64,000 nt of DNA from Bradyrhizobium quebecense (lineage in GTDB: Bacteria > Pseudomonadota > Alphaproteobacteria > Rhizobiales > Xanthobacteraceae). The DNA is taken from the NCBI RefSeq assembly GCF_013373795.3, contig NZ_CP088022.1, positions 4,402,001-4,466,000 on the forward strand, read 5' to 3'. This document shows positions 1-9,061 of the stretch, one piece after another (positions within the stretch are counted from its first letter, which is position 1; every line of letters starts with the position of its first letter). The translations under genes were made by a program, and so were the position numbers. The notes under the pieces are model-generated. The model did not search any database. It was not told the DNA's origin and was given only the letters and a program-made list of their open reading frames with translations.

Positions 1-1
1 G

Positions 2-196
2 ACGGCACCTGCGACCGCGCAGAACAGGGCCCCTGCCCCATCGGCAGAGGCTGTCCAGCAGCGCACGCTCACCGGCAAGGAGCGGCTCGGACGCAAATGG
101 ACCGACGAGCAGCGCATCGACAATTGCAATGTGCCGCCGGACAAGCGGGGCACCAAGCCACGTCCGAGCGCCTGTCCGCATGCGCCGTCGAGCTGA
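2..196 (+). CDS. Hypothetical protein, C-terminal part only
   Basis: The reading frame is open from the left edge to a TGA at 194-196, so only the C-terminal 64 residues are present. They begin with an Ala/Pro/Gln-rich stretch and end in a basic region with the motifs GKERLGRKWTDEQR and NCNVPPDKRG and a tail containing two further Cys/Pro/His positions. This resembles the C-terminus of small rhizobial secreted or periplasmic proteins of unknown function. No domain can be named. The 225 bases to the next gene would hold the promoter of the dehydrogenase operon; I see no strong terminator there. Confidence 0.6.
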   Translation, partial: TAPATAQNRAPAPSAEAVQQRTLTGKERLGRKWTDEQRIDNCNVPPDKRGTKPRPSACPHAPSS

Positions 197-421
197 CCGA
201 ACCGTTCGCGCTGCGGCATAGCGGCGAGTCACGCGTGGCGTTGTGTATTCCATGCCACGGTAAGCTACGGGCGCATCAGCAAAAACCTGAAGCTTTCGAC
301 CGGCCTCCGGAGGCTGGTTGGGGTTCGTTCACGTTTTCGTATTGACCCGTTTTGGTTTCAGGGGGATGGTTCCGTCCGCAACGTCAGGAATAGGCGTGCG
401 GAAAAGGTTCATTGGGAGGAT

Positions 422-2089
422 ATGATGAGACGCATTGCGCTGGCCGCAAGCCTCGTGATTCTTGCATCTTATGGTGCAAGCGCTCAGACCAACGAGCAGT
501 TGGTCAAGGGTGCGACTGATACATCGAACGTTCTCAATTACGGAATGGGCTACAATCTTCAGCGCTTCTCGACGCTGAACCAGATCAACAAGGACACTGT
601 CAAGAATCTGGTCCCGGTCTGGAATTACAGCTTGAACGACGACCGCAGCGAGGAATCGCAGCCGCTCGTCTACCAGGGCGTCCTTTACGTCACCACGCAC
701 AATGCCACGATGGCGATCGACGCCAAGAGCGGCAAGCAGATCTGGAAGACCAAGGTCGAGTACCCCGCCGAGACGCCGCGCATCGTCTGCTGCGGCATCA
801 TCAATCGCGGCGCGGCTCTGTATGACGGCAAGCTGTTCCGCACCACCCTCGACGCCAATGTGATCGCGCTCGATGCCAAGACCGGCAAGGAGCTGTGGCG
901 CGAAAAGGCTGCGGACATCAAGGAAGGCTACTCGATGACGGTGGCGCCGCTGGTCGCCGACGGCGTCGTGATCACCGGCATCTCCGGCGCCGAATTCGGC
1001 ACCCGCGGCTTCATCGACGGCTGGGATCCGGCGACCGGCAAGCGCCTCTGGCGTACCTACTCGATCCCGACTCCGGACGAGCCCGGTGGCGACACATGGA
1101 AGGGCGACACCTGGAAGCTGGGCGGCGGATCGACCTGGATCACCGGCTCCTATGATGCTGAACTGAACACCGTGTATTGGGGCATCGGCAATCCCGGACC
1201 GTTCAACTCTGCGGTGCGTCCGGGCGACAACCTCTACACCTGTTCGGTGCTCGCGCTCGATCCGAAGACCGGCAAGATCAAGTGGCACTACCAGTTCTCG
1301 CCGAACAATCCGTTCGACTATGACTCGGTGGCCGAAATGGTCCTTGCCGACATGAATGTCGAGGGCAAGCCAACCAAGGTGCTGATGGATGCCAACCGCA
1401 ACGGCTTCTTCTACGTGCTCGATCGCACCAACGGGAAGCTGCTCGCGGCCAATCCTTATGTGAACGTCAACTGGGCCACCGGCATCGACATGAAGACCGG
1501 CCGCCCGATCGAGACCGACGTCGCCAAGGATGCACGTGACGGCAAGAAGGTCACGGTCTACCCGTCGATCCTCGGCGGCAAGAACTGGGAACCGATGTCG
1601 TTCAATCCGCAGACCGGTCTCGCCTACGCCAACACGCTCGCCTTCGGCGGCAAGTACAAGGCCGAGCCGGTGACGTTCAAGCAGGGCGAGTGGTATCTCG
1701 GCATGGACCTCACCGATCCCTGGGAATGGGGCACCGGACCGCGCGGCCATCTCAAGGCGATCGATCCGATGACCGGCAAGGCGAAGTGGGAAGCGCCGAG
1801 CGACATTCCGCGCTTCTCCGGCGTGCTCTCCACGGCCGGCGGCGTGGTGTTCTCCGGTCAGCTGACCGGCGAATTCGAGGCATTCGACGCTGACACCGGC
1901 AAGAAGCTCTGGCAGTTCCAGACCGGTTCGGGCATCGAAGGACAACCCGTGACCTGGCAGCAGGACGGCGTGCAGTATGTCGCCGTCACCTCGGGCTATG
2001 GCGGCGTCTATTCGCTGTTCTCGGGCGACGAGCGGCTTGCCAAGGTCCCGCCCGGCGGTTCGCTGTGGGTTTTCGCGGTCAAGAACTGA
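422..2089 (+). CDS. PQQ-dependent alcohol dehydrogenase (methanol/ethanol family), lanthanide-type signature
   Basis: Periplasmic quinoprotein that would oxidise a primary alcohol and pass electrons to the cytochrome c encoded next. The product has 555 residues. A signal peptide ends near Ala20 (GASA before QTNE). Beta-propeller repeats of the type DAKTGKxLW recur through the chain. The vicinal Cys pair that packs against PQQ is at 123-124. Predicted metal/PQQ ligands are Glu191 (SGAEFG), Asn257 (GNPGP) and Asp299, with an additional Asp301 (FDYD), the extra Asp that marks lanthanide-dependent enzymes. GGGAGG lies just before the tandem ATGs at 422. It is the first gene of a three-gene set with tight spacing. 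The loop sequence looks closer to ethanol-type enzymes than to classical XoxF, so I withhold the symbol. Confidence 0.93.
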   Translation: MMRRIALAASLVILASYGASAQTNEQLVKGATDTSNVLNYGMGYNLQRFSTLNQINKDTVKNLVPVWNYSLNDDRSEESQPLVYQGVLYVTTHNATMAIDAKSGKQIWKTKVEYPAETPRIVCCGIINRGAALYDGKLFRTTLDANVIALDAKTGKELWREKAADIKEGYSMTVAPLVADGVVITGISGAEFGTRGFIDGWDPATGKRLWRTYSIPTPDEPGGDTWKGDTWKLGGGSTWITGSYDAELNTVYWGIGNPGPFNSAVRPGDNLYTCSVLALDPKTGKIKWHYQFSPNNPFDYDSVAEMVLADMNVEGKPTKVLMDANRNGFFYVLDRTNGKLLAANPYVNVNWATGIDMKTGRPIETDVAKDARDGKKVTVYPSILGGKNWEPMSFNPQTGLAYANTLAFGGKYKAEPVTFKQGEWYLGMDLTDPWEWGTGPRGHLKAIDPMTGKAKWEAPSDIPRFSGVLSTAGGVVFSGQLTGEFEAFDADTGKKLWQFQTGSGIEGQPVTWQQDGVQYVAVTSGYGGVYSLFSGDERLAKVPPGGSLWVFAVKN

Positions 2090-2102
2090 GCGCGGAGCAC
2101 AC

Positions 2103-2453
2103 GTGACTGAAAGAGTAACCCTGTTGACGGCGGCGATCTTCGCCGCCGTCGCTGCGGCCTTGATCACGTTGATCCCGGCAGCCGCACAGCAAGCCAGTGC
2201 AATCGACCTTCAGGGTCAGGCCGACCAGGGCAAGGTCACCTACGCCAAGAACTGCTCGCATTGCCATGGGCCCAACATGGTCAACTCCGGCACCATCACG
2301 CCGGACTTGCGCGCGTTTCCCGACGACAAGACGCGCTTCGTGACCACCGTGAAGCAAGGCAAGAACGGCAAGATGCCGCCCTGGGCCGACATCCTGAGCG
2401 AGCAGGAGATCGCCGACGTCTGGGCCTTCCTGTCGAGCCGGAGGCCCGAATGA
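2103..2453 (+). CDS. c-type cytochrome, electron acceptor of the PQQ dehydrogenase
   Basis: Small periplasmic monoheme cytochrome c of 116 residues. The start is a GTG at 2103 preceded by GGAG. An in-frame extension upstream would run back into the dehydrogenase gene and lacks a signal sequence. A hydrophobic export signal spans residues 5-29. The heme motif CSHCH is at 51-55 and the likely axial Met is Met91 in GKMPPW. By position it corresponds to XoxG/cytochrome cL in methanol oxidation operons, taking electrons from the dehydrogenase just upstream. Its stop codon overlaps the next start (ATGA at 2450-2453), which indicates translational coupling. Confidence 0.9.
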   Translation: MTERVTLLTAAIFAAVAAALITLIPAAAQQASAIDLQGQADQGKVTYAKNCSHCHGPNMVNSGTITPDLRAFPDDKTRFVTTVKQGKNGKMPPWADILSEQEIADVWAFLSSRRPE

Positions 2454-3388
2454 GAGCGCTGCTGGCGGGCGCCGCGACAGCCTTGCTGCTCGCCATGACG
2501 GCGGCAGCGCATGCGGCCGGCGAGCCGCTCAATGTATGCCTCGACGAGGATCTCCCGCCGTTGTCGGCGCATCATCGCGGCAAGCCGGATGCCGGTTTCG
2601 ACGTCGCGCTCGCGCAAGTGATCGCCGAGCGGCTCGGACGGCCGCTCAATATACAATGGTTCGAGAGCAAGCTCGACGAGGATTCGAGCCCCGCGCTGGA
2701 GGCCAATGCGTTGCTGTCGGACGGGCGATGCTCGCTGGTCGGCGGCTACGCCCTCACCACGGACTCGCTGAAGGCGCCTGGTGTCGCGACGGCTAAGCTG
2801 CCAGACTTCGATGGCGCCACCCGCGACGATCGCCGCCGGCGGATTCCGATCGGGGTGCTGGCGCCAAGCCAGCCTTACATCTATTCGCCGATGACCGTCG
2901 TGCTCGGCCCCAAGGCCAAGGACCGGGTCAAGGACCGCAAGATCTCCGATATCGGCGATCTCGCCGGCCTTCGCCTGACGATCGAAAGCGGTACGCTGGG
3001 CGATGCCATCCTGATGACCTTCGACAAGGGAAAGCTGATCGAAGACATCACCCACCTCGTTCCCGGGCGCAGCGACCTGCTGGGAGAGCTCGAACGCGGT
3101 GAATTCGACGCCACCCTGCTCGACCTGCGGCGGTTCGACGCCTACCGCGCTGATCATCCCGACACCAAGATCACCGCCTCCGGCTATTACTATCCGATCG
3201 GCGCCAACCGCGGTTACGTCGCGCTCGAGACCGACAAGGCGCTGCTGGAGGCTGTCAACAAGGCGCTGTCCGACCTGCAAGCCAAGGGCGCCATCGCCGA
3301 GCTTGGCAAAGCCGCAGGCCTGACTTGGCTTCCCCCGCGCGAACCGATCATTCTCGGTGACGTCTGGCTGAATATCCTGAACCGCTGA
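2450..3388 (+). CDS. XoxJ/MxaJ-like periplasmic solute-binding-fold protein
   Basis: 312-residue exported protein with a signal peptide ending at AHA-AG (about residue 22) and the fold of family 3 solute-binding proteins. Visible landmarks are LNVCLDEDLPPLS near the N-terminus, GFDVALAQVIAERLGRP, and the second-lobe segment DLAGLRLTIESGTLGD. In methylotroph clusters such proteins (MxaJ, XoxJ) sit beside the PQQ dehydrogenase and its cytochrome and are thought to help activate or assemble the dehydrogenase. The start overlaps the cytochrome stop, so the three genes form one operon. It ends 16 bases from the convergent flgL with no obvious terminator. An ordinary amino-acid-binding role is less likely because no permease genes are adjacent. 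Confidence 0.85.
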   Translation: MRALLAGAATALLLAMTAAAHAAGEPLNVCLDEDLPPLSAHHRGKPDAGFDVALAQVIAERLGRPLNIQWFESKLDEDSSPALEANALLSDGRCSLVGGYALTTDSLKAPGVATAKLPDFDGATRDDRRRRIPIGVLAPSQPYIYSPMTVVLGPKAKDRVKDRKISDIGDLAGLRLTIESGTLGDAILMTFDKGKLIEDITHLVPGRSDLLGELERGEFDATLLDLRRFDAYRADHPDTKITASGYYYPIGANRGYVALETDKALLEAVNKALSDLQAKGAIAELGKAAGLTWLPPREPIILGDVWLNILNR

Positions 3389-3404
3389 TGCCGGCGACAG
3401 GCTG

Positions 3405-4313
3405 CTATCGCAAATAGCTCGCCAGGTTCATGCTCTGGATCTTGGCGATCGCCGAATAGGACGCCGTCAGCTGCGCCTGATAAGTCGAAAGCTGCGCCGT
3501 CACCGCGGCGACGTCGACGCTGGTGAGGTTGGTCGACAGGGTCTTGGCGAAATTCTGGTAGTCGCTCTGGTTCGTGCTGGCGGTCTCGATCTGCGACGCC
3601 GAGGTCGAAAGCTTTGCCTGCACCGTGGACGTTGCATCCAATGCATTGCTGGCGAGGTCGAGCGCCTGCGAGATATCGCTAGACGACAACGTCGTGCTGT
3701 TGCCGACGTATTTCAACAGCCGCATGACCTGCTCGAAGGCAGGATTGTCGGCGGTGACGCCATAGGGAACCGAATGGCTGTCCGAAACGCGCACCGACGC
3801 GATCTCGCTGTCACCCTTGTAGTAGCTGGTGTCTGATGTCGTCAGCGAGCCCGTGCCGGTGTCATAGCTGGACATATCCACAGGCGCAGTATCGGTGCGG
3901 GCGCCGCTGAAGACGTATTCGCCGTCATACTGGGTGTTAAGCAGCCCCTGCATCTGCGAGATCGCCTGCTGGGCATAGTTGATCACCGATGCCGTCGCCG
4001 TGCTGCTGCCGGTCGTGGCGGCGCTGAGCTGGGTCCGAAGCTGGGTGATGATATCCGTCACCGAGCCGACCGCCGAATACATCGCCTGCACCTTGTTGTC
4101 GGCGAGATTGCTGGCATCGATATAGGACTGGGCGCGCGTCACCGAGACCTGCAAATTGATCACGCGCCCGGCGCCTGAGCCGTAACCGCCGAAATCCTCG
4201 GATTGCAGCCCGGAGGACTCCTGCACCTGCTCATTGGCCATCACCGACTGCACGCGCAACGCGCTTGATATCATCTGCTCCGATTGCGCGAAGGTGGCAA
4301 CACGCATCATCAT
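3405..4313 (-). CDS. flgL: Flagellar hook-filament junction protein FlgL (HAP3)
   Basis: 302-residue flagellin-like protein that would form the junction between the hook-associated protein FlgK and the filament. It has the expected layout: an N-terminal helical region (VATFAQSEQMISSALRVQ), a Ser/Thr/Gly-rich middle, and a C-terminal helical coiled-coil region ending in IQSMNLASYLR. Three consecutive Met codons lie at the start, so the exact initiation site is uncertain by six bases. It is the last gene of the minus-strand flagellar block, 16 bases after flgK, and converges with the PQQ dehydrogenase operon. Confidence 0.9.
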   Translation of the reverse strand: MMMRVATFAQSEQMISSALRVQSVMANEQVQESSGLQSEDFGGYGSGAGRVINLQVSVTRAQSYIDASNLADNKVQAMYSAVGSVTDIITQLRTQLSAATTGSSTATASVINYAQQAISQMQGLLNTQYDGEYVFSGARTDTAPVDMSSYDTGTGSLTTSDTSYYKGDSEIASVRVSDSHSVPYGVTADNPAFEQVMRLLKYVGNSTTLSSSDISQALDLASNALDATSTVQAKLSTSASQIETASTNQSDYQNFAKTLSTNLTSVDVAAVTAQLSTYQAQLTASYSAIAKIQSMNLASYLR

Positions 4314-4329
4314 GACAAGGCCCTCACAC

Positions 4330-6099
4330 TCAGGCTGCGGTCATCGCGGTCATCAGCGCCGAGAACATGGAATTGATGGCCGTAATGATCTGGGATGCGG
4401 CAGCGTATTTGTTCTGCAACGCACTCAGATTCGCGCTCTCCTGGTCAATGTTGACGCCGGACTGCGACGACAGCGAGCTCGCATAGGTCGACTGCGCGGT
4501 TTGCTTTGATGTGTAGGTTGCCGATGCCCGGGTCGCCTTGCCGGCGACGTTGGCAACGATCGCTGCCGCATAGTCGGTGAAAGAGCCGGTGGTGGCGCCC
4601 AGCCCACCCGCCATCGCGAAATTGGTCGACCCCGTCAGTGCGCTCGAGAGCGCGTTCACCACCGTCGCCGAGCCCGATGACAGCACTGAGTTTCCGACCG
4701 TCAGCGTGGACGACGTATCGAGTGTCGCCGTCGGCAGCGCCGCCGTGCCGCTCAGGATGTCGTTGCGCACCGCGATGTTGGAAGCGCTGGTCCCCGTGAT
4801 CAGATCGTTGAGCCCGAAATACTGCGAAAATCCCTCACCGCCGACCGAACTCGTCATCTGGTTGATGGCGATGCCATTGCCCGACCCGGTCGCCGAGATC
4901 GACAAATGTCCGTTGGCATCAACCGATGCCGAGACGCCGGGGATAGTGTTGATCTTGGCGGCAAGAGCGCCCACCGTGGAATATGCCGATAGATCGATAT
5001 CCTGATACGATACGAGATTCCCGCTCTTGTCGGCGACAGCGATACGCACCGTGCCGGTGCCCGCGAACGATGTCGAATTGCTGACAGTCGCCGTACTGGT
5101 CAAGCTCGCTGGCGGCGGCATCGATGTGCCCTGGTTCGATACTGCATTCACGCTCGAGGCCAGCTGCTGGGCAAGCTCGTCGAGTTGCGACTGCGCGGCC
5201 GGCAGGGTCTGGTCGCGCAGGGCAATCAGGGCGCTGACCTTGCCGGAGGAGATCTGCGAGGTGATGTCGACCCCGTTGACGGTGATACCGCTGAAGCCGC
5301 TCGACGATCCCGCGCTGTACGTCGTCGATGCCGTGACACTGGGCAGCGCCGTGTAGCTCAGCGGGTGTGCCGTGCTGTCAACTAGCGCCTGCCCGGAGCC
5401 GGTATAGACCTGCAGATCACCGCTCGACGTGGTGAAATAGCTCACATTCATTTGCGAGGCGAGGTCCTGCAGCGCGCCGTTGCGCTGGTCCTCGAGATCG
5501 GCGGTCGACTGGCCCGCGGCCGCTTCCTGCTTGATCTGCTTGTTGAGGTCGGAGATCTGCTGCAGATCGGAATTGATGTCGGTGACCGACGAGGCGATAT
5601 CCTGGTCGGCATTGGAGCGCAGCTTCTGGATGCCGCTCGAGGTTTGCTGCAGCTGATTGGTGACCGCAGCGAGCGCGCTGACGGCGTTCGATTGCAGCGA
5701 AGCGCTGCTCGGCGTGCTGGCGAGCGAGGACAGCGCCGACTCGAATGCCGCGATCGTGTTGGCCAGCGAGGTGCCCGTCGTGGAGCTGTCGCCGCTCGAG
5801 GTGTTGCCGTAGAGCTGCTGGAGCTCGGTCAGATAGCTGTTGTTGGTGTCGGCTGCGCCGAGATCGGAATCGGCCCCGACCAGCGACTTCAAGAGCAGCT
5901 TGTCGACCGCGCTAGTGATCCCCGAGATCGTGACGCCGGTGCCGACACCACTGGTGACGCTGCTGCTCTGGTTGGCGGTCTTCTCGGTATAGCCCTTGGT
6001 GTCGGCATTGGAGATGTTGGCCGAGGCCACGCTGATCTGCACCTGCGTGGCTGACAGCCCGCTGAATGCGATGCTTCGTGCGATATCAAGCGACGACAC
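4330..6099 (-). CDS. flgK: Flagellar hook-associated protein FlgK (HAP1)
   Basis: 589-residue axial protein exported by the flagellar type III apparatus. It carries the flagellar rod/hook N-terminal motif (about residues 5-40: SIAFSGLSATQVQISVASAN followed by ISNADTKGY) and a matching C-terminal helix rich in Gln, Asn and Ser (QESANLSALQNKYAAASQII). The large central part is Ser/Thr/Ala-rich, as in alphaproteobacterial FlgK. It is followed at 16 bases by flgL, the usual flgK-flgL order, and is preceded by a FlgN-like gene, consistent with FlgN chaperoning FlgK and FlgL. Confidence 0.93.
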   Translation of the reverse strand: MSSLDIARSIAFSGLSATQVQISVASANISNADTKGYTEKTANQSSSVTSGVGTGVTISGITSAVDKLLLKSLVGADSDLGAADTNNSYLTELQQLYGNTSSGDSSTTGTSLANTIAAFESALSSLASTPSSASLQSNAVSALAAVTNQLQQTSSGIQKLRSNADQDIASSVTDINSDLQQISDLNKQIKQEAAAGQSTADLEDQRNGALQDLASQMNVSYFTTSSGDLQVYTGSGQALVDSTAHPLSYTALPSVTASTTYSAGSSSGFSGITVNGVDITSQISSGKVSALIALRDQTLPAAQSQLDELAQQLASSVNAVSNQGTSMPPPASLTSTATVSNSTSFAGTGTVRIAVADKSGNLVSYQDIDLSAYSTVGALAAKINTIPGVSASVDANGHLSISATGSGNGIAINQMTSSVGGEGFSQYFGLNDLITGTSASNIAVRNDILSGTAALPTATLDTSSTLTVGNSVLSSGSATVVNALSSALTGSTNFAMAGGLGATTGSFTDYAAAIVANVAGKATRASATYTSKQTAQSTYASSLSSQSGVNIDQESANLSALQNKYAAASQIITAINSMFSALMTAMTAA

Positions 6100-6126
6100 G
6101 ACCCACTCCCTCCGACGCCGGCGCGA

Positions 6127-6582
6127 TCAGGCCCGCACGTTGGTGCCATAGGACATCGCAGATGTGACGCGACGGCCGCCGGCCCCGTAAGGCGACACGT
6201 TGGCGATCTGCTCGCGGATCGCCTGCATGATCGCCTCGATCCTGCGGTTGCTGGCATCGATCGCCGCGCGCAGCTGCATCACGTTCTCGTCCATCGCGAC
6301 CCGAAGCTTCAGGATCCGATCCATCAGCTGCTCGCGCAGCACGCGATCCTGGACGTTGAGGTTAGCGGTCTTGCCGACGGCCTCCGCCACGCACTGCTCG
6401 AACAGCGTGGCGAGGCGGTTCTTCTCGTCGACCTGCTTCAGCCGCGAGGCCGGCAGACCCTTGGCGAGCTCGACGTTCTCCTCGTTCACGATCTCGATCA
6501 GATTGTCGATCAGTGCGATCAACGACCTGGCGCGCTCGTCATTGCCCGCGGGATTGATCTTGATGTTGCGTTCCGGTGTCAT
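6127..6582 (-). CDS. FlgN-like flagellar export chaperone
   Basis: 151-residue, almost entirely helical, charged protein. I chose the ATG at 6582 (MTPERNIKIN) because GGGAG precedes it; the frame is open a further 22 codons upstream without a good ribosome site. Long heptad-like stretches (residues about 20-120, with LIALIDNLIEIVNEENVELA and DRILKLRVAMDENVMQLRAA) resemble FlgN, the cytoplasmic chaperone of FlgK and FlgL. Its place directly before flgK supports this. Similarity to canonical FlgN is structural rather than motif-based, so the call is a family-level inference. Confidence 0.6.
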   Translation of the reverse strand: MTPERNIKINPAGNDERARSLIALIDNLIEIVNEENVELAKGLPASRLKQVDEKNRLATLFEQCVAEAVGKTANLNVQDRVLREQLMDRILKLRVAMDENVMQLRAAIDASNRRIEAIMQAIREQIANVSPYGAGGRRVTSAMSYGTNVRA

Positions 6583-6601
6583 GTCATCGCTCCCGTTCAA
6601 G

Positions 6602-6844
6602 CTAGTGTCCGCGACGCAGGGCGCGAACCGATTGTGCGCTGCGCCCATACGCGGTGATTGCCGTTACCCGGACCGAGACCCGGTTGATTTCCTGGTCGAG
6701 CCGCACGCACTCACGCATCAGCAGGTCCCGCAACGCTCCGACGTCGTCGAGCAACGCAGTGAGTTGCGCCCGATCGTTCGGCCGAACCGAGGCAGCCCTC
6801 GCCTTCAGCCGCTGAAGCCTGACCAGCAGGCGGTCATTCTTCAT
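6602..6844 (-). CDS. Small helical protein of unknown function in the flagellar operon
   Basis: 80-residue Arg/Leu-rich protein without a signal peptide or membrane segment. It starts with MKNDRLLVRLQRLKARA and contains a central helix with DVGALRDLLMRECVRLDQEI. Its ATG overlaps the flgE stop by four bases (6841-6844), and the FlgN-like gene follows after 20 bases. This marks it as a translated operon member rather than a chance frame. It could be a small chaperone or a regulator of hook/filament export. I know no named family for it. Confidence 0.65.
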   Translation of the reverse strand: MKNDRLLVRLQRLKARAASVRPNDRAQLTALLDDVGALRDLLMRECVRLDQEINRVSVRVTAITAYGRSAQSVRALRRGH

Positions 6845-8130
6845 CGCGACACCGCCGAAATCAGCGTGTCGAACATCTTGTTGACGGTGGTGACGACCTG
6901 CGACGCCGCCGAATAGGCCTGCTGCGCCGAGATCATGTTGGAGAACTGACCGCTGGTGTCAGTGGTGCTCGATTCCAGCTCGCTGCCGTAGATCGTGCCG
7001 GCGCCGTTGGCCCCCGAGGTCTGCAGCGTGGCGTTGCCGGAGGCTGCCGTCGCGGAGTACAGGCCGTCGCTGGCCGCGCTCAATCCGTTGGGGTCGCTGA
7101 AGGTCGCAACCGCAATCTTGTAGATCGCGATGGTCTGCCCGTTGGAGTAGGTCGCATCGACCACGCCGCCTTTGCCGATCGCGATGCTGCTCAGCTTGCC
7201 GTAAGGCAGGCCGTCCGACGTGATGCTCGTGAGGTCGACGGAAGGCGTGGTCTGGCCCGACGAATATTGCGTGAGACCGTCGGTCTTGCCGGCCGTGCCG
7301 AGATTGAGCGTGATCACGGTACCATTGGCAGTGGAGCTGTCGGCCGCGCCGTCCTTCCAGCCGGTGATCGAGATGGTCGGCGGACTCGGCACCGTCGAGG
7401 CGAGCGAACCGTCGGGATTGAAGGTGATCGCCACCGTATCGGTGATCGCGTTGGCACTGGCCGTGCTGGAGTCCGACGCGAGCTTCGGCTGCTCGAAGCT
7501 CGCCTGCCAGGCATTGTCTGCGGTCTTCTTCCAGTCGATCTGGATCGTGCTCGCCGTACCAAGCGAATCGTAGACCGTCATCGAGCTGTTGAACGTCGCG
7601 CCAATGGTGGCATCGGCCGGCAGATTCGCCGCGACCGTGGTCTTGGTGGTCGCGCTGCCGCTGGTGGAGGCGACCTGCGTGTTGATCGGCCCGAGACTCG
7701 CGGCGGAAGCATTGCCGATGATGTTGCCTTGCGCGTCGGTGCGCCAGCCCTCGAGATAGTTTCCGTTGTTGACGAGATAGCCCGAGTTGTCGGTGGTGAA
7801 CGCGCCGTTGCGCGTATAGGAGGTGGTGCCGCCGGTCGTCGCATTGGTGGTGACGAAGAAACCGCTGCCCTGGATCGCAACGTCGGTGGCGTTGGTGGTC
7901 GCGGCCAGCAATCCCTGCTGGGTGATGTTAGCGCGGCCGGACACCGTGACGCCGCCGGACGTGTACGATGTGGCGCTGTTCGACGCCGTCACCAGATCTT
8001 CGAACATCGCCGACGTGGTCTTGTACCCCGTGGTATCGGCGTTCGATATGTTGTCGGAAATCATTGCCAGCGATTGGCTCTGCGAATTGAGCGCCGAGAT
8101 CGCCGAGGAAAGTGCACCTGTGAGACTCAT
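6841..8130 (-). CDS. flgE: Flagellar hook protein FlgE
   Basis: 429-residue hook subunit. It has the N-terminal rod/hook signature (residues 1-45: GALSSAISALNSQSQSLAMI then SDNISNADTTGYK) and the partner C-terminal segment SNMISAQQAYSAASQVVTTV with NKMFDTLI. The middle contains the FlgE-type stretch VYDSLGTASTIQIDWKKT and a following beta-rich domain. Flagellar type III export is expected. It lies 19 bases after flgD and its stop overlaps the start of the next small gene, so it is an internal operon member. Transcription is minus strand, from fliC toward flgL. Confidence 0.94.
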   Translation of the reverse strand: MSLTGALSSAISALNSQSQSLAMISDNISNADTTGYKTTSAMFEDLVTASNSATSYTSGGVTVSGRANITQQGLLAATTNATDVAIQGSGFFVTTNATTGGTTSYTRNGAFTTDNSGYLVNNGNYLEGWRTDAQGNIIGNASAASLGPINTQVASTSGSATTKTTVAANLPADATIGATFNSSMTVYDSLGTASTIQIDWKKTADNAWQASFEQPKLASDSSTASANAITDTVAITFNPDGSLASTVPSPPTISITGWKDGAADSSTANGTVITLNLGTAGKTDGLTQYSSGQTTPSVDLTSITSDGLPYGKLSSIAIGKGGVVDATYSNGQTIAIYKIAVATFSDPNGLSAASDGLYSATAASGNATLQTSGANGAGTIYGSELESSTTDTSGQFSNMISAQQAYSAASQVVTTVNKMFDTLISAVSR

Positions 8131-8149
8131 GATAATACTCCGGCAGCAA

Positions 8150-8821
8150 TCAGGACGTGACGCCGATGATGTTGGCGGCGCTGACAGGGACGCCGTTCAC
8201 GAGCAGCGAAGGTGTCGAGCCGGAGGCATCGATCCCGGTCACCGTTCCGGTCATCGTGGTGTAGCTGAGCAGCGAGTTTCCGGCGGAGTCGGTGGCGGTC
8301 ACCTGGATCGTGTACTGGCCGCCATTGCTGAGCTGGGTGCCGCTCGTGGTCTGGCCATTCCAGGTGAAGGTGTTCGAGCCGGCGTTGCCGGTCCCCTTGC
8401 CGCTCCACACCGTGTTGCCCGAGGAGTCCTGGATCGCGATCGCGACGTTGGAAGCGGCCGAAGTGAGCGAGTAGCCGAAGGTCGCCGAGCCGTTGGTCAG
8501 CTCCGCCGTGTTGGTCTTCGCCTCGACGGTGTGGCCGATATAGTTGACCGAGTTCAGCGTCACGAGGCTCGAGAACGAGCTCGCCAGCGACGTCATGCTG
8601 GCGTTGGTCGACTGCTGCTCGGTGAAGTTGGCGTAAGAGGTGAGCTGATTGATGAAGTCGGTCGTGCTGGTGGCGTTCAGCGGATCCTGGTTTTGCAGTT
8701 CGCTGACGAGCAGGTTGAGGAAATCGGTCGAGCTCATCCCCATCGACGCGCTGGTTGACGAACTCGACGACGAGCTCGAGGCGGCGGAGGCTGCTGCAGA
8801 GGTTGCCGAGGAAACGGTCAT
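8150..8821 (-). CDS. flgD: Flagellar hook cap / hook-length scaffold protein FlgD
   Basis: 223-residue hook-capping protein needed for FlgE assembly. The ATG at 8821 was chosen because a purine-rich site precedes it and it gives a normal length; the frame is open another 37 codons upstream. After a Ser/Ala-rich N-terminus (residues 1-30, beginning MTVSSATS) comes the FlgD core MSSTDFLNLLVSELQNQDPL and QLTSYANFTEQQST. A C-terminal tudor/Ig-like region follows (residues about 110-210, with TFTWNGQTTSGTQLSNGGQY). The order flgD-flgE is canonical. The first eight residues are the same as those of FliD in this block. Confidence 0.93.
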   Translation of the reverse strand: MTVSSATSAAASAASSSSSSSSTSASMGMSSTDFLNLLVSELQNQDPLNATSTTDFINQLTSYANFTEQQSTNASMTSLASSFSSLVTLNSVNYIGHTVEAKTNTAELTNGSATFGYSLTSAASNVAIAIQDSSGNTVWSGKGTGNAGSNTFTWNGQTTSGTQLSNGGQYTIQVTATDSAGNSLLSYTTMTGTVTGIDASGSTPSLLVNGVPVSAANIIGVTS

Positions 8822-9061
8822 GACAAGGCTCTCTTCGTCGCGGGCTAGGCGACGGAACGCGGTGAAACATTGGGATCGTGAAGTCGTTCGCAGATAGAAC
8901 GGATGACGCGGCGATTTCAGGCGCGGATTCATCCGCCCGGAATCACTTGATTAATCGGCAGAATTTGCCGTGTCGGTAGCGGCCCGGAGGCGCGCAAATG
9001 CGCGCGCAAGCCGATCCGCCGCGGAACGGCGCGGAGTGTTGCAAAAGGAATTGCGGAGAGA

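Noticed and set aside
329..2167. 612-codon minus-strand open frame
   Set aside because: Antisense shadow of the PQQ dehydrogenase gene.
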